Below, one piece after another: positions 61,073-64,000 of a stretch of DNA of 64,000 nucleotides. The translations under genes were made by a program, and so were the position numbers. Position 1 is the stretch's first letter; the number at the start of each line of letters is the position of its first letter. The notes beneath the pieces are model-generated. The model did no database searches, had not been told where the DNA came from, and saw only the letters and a program-made list of their open reading frames with translations. Origin of the DNA: Flavobacterium pectinovorum (GTDB lineage: Bacteria > Bacteroidota > Bacteroidia > Flavobacteriales > Flavobacteriaceae); contig NZ_RCZH01000005.1 of the NCBI RefSeq assembly GCF_006438875.1, positions 1-64,000 of the forward strand, in the 5' to 3' direction.

Positions 61073-64000
61073 TTATTGCTCTAAAGTGTCACAGTGATAT
61101 TCTTTTTTCTCCTTTTTTGTTGGTGGTTGTGTATTCATTCCCTTGTTTTTCTCCTGTAACATTTGGCCAATCAACAAGCTTCTTTCTTTAGTAATTGCCA
61201 CTTGTTTTTCGGCATCTTTTTCGATGTCAAAATATACAACACCATCAACAATTGTTTTTTCCGCTTTAGCATAAATAGATAAGGGATTATCACTCCATAA
61301 AACAAGATCGGCATCTTTGCCCACTTTAAGACTTCCAACTTTATCATCGATATGTAATAATTTAGCAGGATTCAGGGTGACAAACTTCCAAGCTTCTTCT
61401 TCAGAAATATTTCCGTATTTAACCGCTTTTGCAGCTTCCTGATTTAATCTTCTCGACATTTCGGCATCATCAGAATTATAAGCAACAACCAATCCTGCGT
61501 TATGCATAATAGGCCCGTTAAACGGAATGGCATCATTTACCTCAAATTTATAAGCCCACCAATCTGAGAATGTAGAAGCTCCAACGCCGTGTTCTTTCAT
61601 TTTATCGGCAACTTTATAACCTTCAAGAATATGAGTGAAAGTGTTGACTCTGAAATTGAATTTCTCCGCAACATTCATCAACATTAAAATCTCAGATTCT
61701 ACATAAGAGTGACAGGTGATAAAACGTTCTTTATTGATGATTTCGGCTAAAGTTTGAAGTTCTAGATCAACTCGTGGAGCTTTTCCTTTTTTAGAACCTG
61801 AGTTGAATTTTTTCCAGCTTTCGTCGTATTCTTTGGCACGTTGAAAATAGTCGGTAAAAACTTGTTCGACCCCCATTCTGGTTTGCGGAAAACGAGTAGG
61901 ATTATCAATTCCCCAATTGGCTTGTTTTACGTTTTCGCCCAAAGCAAATTTGATAAACTTAGGTTGATTTTTGTATAACATTTCATCTGGCGAAGAACCC
62001 CATTTCCATTTTACAATTGCAGAACGACCACCAATTGGGTTGGCAGATCCGTGAAGTAATTGCGAGATTGTTACGCCTCCGGCAAGATCCCGGTATATAT
62101 TAATGTCTTCAGAGTTTACGACATCCTGAATCGTAACTTCGGCAGTTGAGTTGTGTCCGCTTTCATTTACACCTTTAGAAATCGCGATATGCGAGTGTTC
62201 ATCGATAATTCCGCTCGTGATATGTTTTCCTTTTGCATCGATAATAGTTGCAGATGCATCAGAAAGATTTTTGCCAACAGCAGCAATTTTTCCGTTTTTA
62301 ATTAAAACATCCGTTTCTGTCAAAACACCTTCTTTTTCGTTTGTCCAAACCGTAGCATTTTTGAATAATAAAGTCTGAGCTGTTAGTTTTTTAGAATCAC
62401 CAAAAGCGACGTTCGGGAAAGTTGTCGGTACAATTGGATTTGGTTTGTCTACTTTAGTAGAATCTTTTACAGCAACAAATGCGCTTGTTTTTAAAGCCGT
62501 CCAAACTAATTCATCTCCGTTTGCTACTACCGCTTTTCCCGATAATTTTTCCGGTTTTTCGATAAATCCGGTTAAGCGTGCAAAATTACCTTTGATCGTA
62601 TCTGCAGGTTTTATCAATAGCGAAATCCAATTTTTAGAAACGGCAAAAGTGCTGTTTACTTTTTTAGTATCAACGGTAGTAATTTCAGATTTTGGAGCGT
62701 CAGCAGTTCCGTCAATTTTCCATTTATAAGTATCTTTTCCAACCGTTAAATCGTAGTTACCACGAATATCTTTTGCGTTAACATCGTTCACAACATATTT
62801 GGTTCCTTGTACCCAGTTTTCGTATAAAATAGTTTTCTCGTCGAAAATTTCACCGGATGTAATTACAAAATTGGCATAGCTGCCTGTTTTTAAACTTCCT
62901 ATTTCATTGCTTTTTCCTAAAAGAGCTGCAGGAATTGTAGTCAAAGCCTCTAAAGCTTTTGTTTTATCAAAACCATATTTAATAGCTTTCAATAAATTAG
63001 GTTTAAAATCCTCTGTCTTTTTTAATTTATCAGTCGTTAAGGCAAAAACAATTCCGTTGTCCGAAAGTACTTTTAAATTTGTTGGCGCCTGATTCCAGAA
63101 ACGCATATCTGCCAATTCGATTTGGTTTGATAAATACGGATTCGAAACATCATAAGCTTCAGGAAAACTTACCGGAATAATATATTTAGCATTAGTATTT
63201 TTGATTTCTTCGATTCTTTCAAATTCATTTCCGCTTCCTTTTAGAATGTAGGTTAAACCAAATTCTTTAGCAATTTTTGAAGCTCTTAAGCTATTTAGTT
63301 TGTCTTCTGAAGCAAAAATCTGAACTAATTTTTCATTGTTTGCCAAAGCTTCCAATGATAAATCTTTAGTTTCAAAATTCCCTTTTTTGTACCAATCCAA
63401 GTCTAAATACATTTGGCGAAGCAAAGCCATCATACCCATTAATGAGCTTGGATAAGCTTGATTTGTGAGCGCACTTCTTGTAAATGCAAAGTGATTGGTA
63501 ACTTTATTAGCGATAATTCGTTTATTATTTTCGGAATTGTTTAGGGCAACTAAAATTCCGGTTCCTTGCGCAACTCCGTCTGGAATATGAGTGCCAACAA
63601 CTCCAAAACCGGCTTTTAATAATTCTTCGGCCTTTGGTTGATCGTATTTAAAAGTCTCATAAGTATTTATTTCCGGACGAATACTTTCGTTCCAGTAATA
63701 ACCAACTCTTTTTGTATCATACAAAGGATCCTGATCAGGTCTGGAATTGTTTTTTGGTTTTTCGACCCCAAAACTAGTATAGATATCTATAAAGGATGGA
63801 TAAATTGTTTTTCCTGCAAGATCAATTGCGATACTGTTTTTTGGGATTGCAATATTATTTCCAACGGCAACCACTTTGCCATCCTGAATTAGTAATGTTC
63901 CTTTTTCGATTTTTTGAGTTGGGGTAACATAAATCGTTGCATTGGTAAAAACTGTGTAATTCTTGTTTTTGTTTTGTACACTTTCATTAACAGGGAAATA
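61073..64000 (-). CDS. Large double amidohydrolase, partial at the window edge
   Basis: The frame is open to base 64000, so the start and signal peptide lie outside; a GTG at 63874 is internal, since the preceding codons (FTNATIYVTPTQKIEKGTLL) belong to the same fold. Two amidohydrolase modules are fused. The first (to about 400 residues from 63874) reads YPSFIDIYTSFGVEKP and lacks HxH. The second has intact ligands: IIDEHSHIAISKGVNESGH with HxH, KFALGENVK with the lysine, ITCHSYVES, NTFTHILEGYK and YNSDDAEMSRR with the aspartate. It resembles imidazolonepropionase-type or dipeptidase-like amidohydrolases; the substrate is unknown. Confidence 0.85.
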   Translation of the reverse strand, partial: YFPVNESVQNKNKNYTVFTNATIYVTPTQKIEKGTLLIQDGKVVAVGNNIAIPKNSIAIDLAGKTIYPSFIDIYTSFGVEKPKNNSRPDQDPLYDTKRVGYYWNESIRPEINTYETFKYDQPKAEELLKAGFGVVGTHIPDGVAQGTGILVALNNSENNKRIIANKVTNHFAFTRSALTNQAYPSSLMGMMALLRQMYLDLDWYKKGNFETKDLSLEALANNEKLVQIFASEDKLNSLRASKIAKEFGLTYILKGSGNEFERIEEIKNTNAKYIIPVSFPEAYDVSNPYLSNQIELADMRFWNQAPTNLKVLSDNGIVFALTTDKLKKTEDFKPNLLKAIKYGFDKTKALEALTTIPAALLGKSNEIGSLKTGSYANFVITSGEIFDEKTILYENWVQGTKYVVNDVNAKDIRGNYDLTVGKDTYKWKIDGTADAPKSEITTVDTKKVNSTFAVSKNWISLLIKPADTIKGNFARLTGFIEKPEKLSGKAVVANGDELVWTALKTSAFVAVKDSTKVDKPNPIVPTTFPNVAFGDSKKLTAQTLLFKNATVWTNEKEGVLTETDVLIKNGKIAAVGKNLSDASATIIDAKGKHITSGIIDEHSHIAISKGVNESGHNSTAEVTIQDVVNSEDINIYRDLAGGVTISQLLHGSANPIGGRSAIVKWKWGSSPDEMLYKNQPKFIKFALGENVKQANWGIDNPTRFPQTRMGVEQVFTDYFQRAKEYDESWKKFNSGSKKGKAPRVDLELQTLAEIINKERFITCHSYVESEILMLMNVAEKFNFRVNTFTHILEGYKVADKMKEHGVGASTFSDWWAYKFEVNDAIPFNGPIMHNAGLVVAYNSDDAEMSRRLNQEAAKAVKYGNISEEEAWKFVTLNPAKLLHIDDKVGSLKVGKDADLVLWSDNPLSIYAKAEKTIVDGVVYFDIEKDAEKQVAITKERSLLIGQMLQEKNKGMNTQPPTKKEKKEYHCDTLEQ

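Overview
The window is AT-rich, gene-dense bacterial DNA that reads as a member of the Bacteroidota, most likely Flavobacterium or a close relative. The evidence is a SusC/SusD outer-membrane pair, a type IX secretion (T9SS) C-terminal sorting domain, promoter -7 boxes of the TAnnTTTG type, frequent absence of Shine-Dalgarno sequences, and many intergenic palindromic repeats. No database search was possible, so functions rest on motifs, lengths and context.

Layout. 1-300: the 3' end of an ISL3-type transposase. 442-526: tRNA-Ser(UGA). 666-7717 (minus): a seven-gene run tpx, dgkA, ftsK, lolA, lptF/G, ribBA, thioesterase, covering redox defence, envelope biogenesis, division and riboflavin; the GTP cyclohydrolase half of RibBA has lost its zinc cysteines. 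8460-9980 (minus): peroxiredoxin, thioredoxin and a DUF6952-like protein. 10106-26300 (minus), with a divergent DeoR-type regulator at 26521: a large locus with SusC, SusD, MurQ, a sodium/solute symporter, AnmK, a DUF5009/NagX-like membrane protein, a GHL10/DigH-like glycosidase, an AmpG-like permease, a TPR-like protein, a GNAT acetyltransferase and a GH3 NagZ-like enzyme. I read it as a peptidoglycan amino-sugar (anhydro-MurNAc/MurNAc) utilisation locus.

27300-32900 is accessory DNA: small unrecognised genes, one apparently frameshifted gene, one probably truncated gene, an XRE regulator and about 0.9 kb of nested repeats. 33868-39185 (plus): a D-lactate/glycolate-type FAD/Fe-S dehydrogenase and an amino-acid permease. 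39529-45069: a DUF695 protein and a 1308-residue T9SS-secreted GH57-like protein with three starch-binding-like modules; its 3' end has undergone a recent 288-bp tandem duplication. 45645-47715: a PLP sulfur-amino-acid lyase divergent from an Lrp/AsnC regulator. 48338-57723: LpdA, lipocalin, DoxX, a DUF4349 lipoprotein, PabB, TilS and DsbD. 58068-64000 (minus): an ammonium transporter and two exported amidohydrolase-like proteins, the last cut by the window edge.

The non-coding DNA is unusually structured. At least five families of palindromic or nested inverted repeats recur between genes, including an about 105-bp palindrome in three copies, a CCTAGCCCTGAT...AGCAGGAAATAGC element, and CACGAATT/GCAGATTTAAGC nested hairpins. 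A long perfect 46-bp-arm hairpin sits between susD and murQ, and ATGCAT repeats lie between susC and the DeoR gene.
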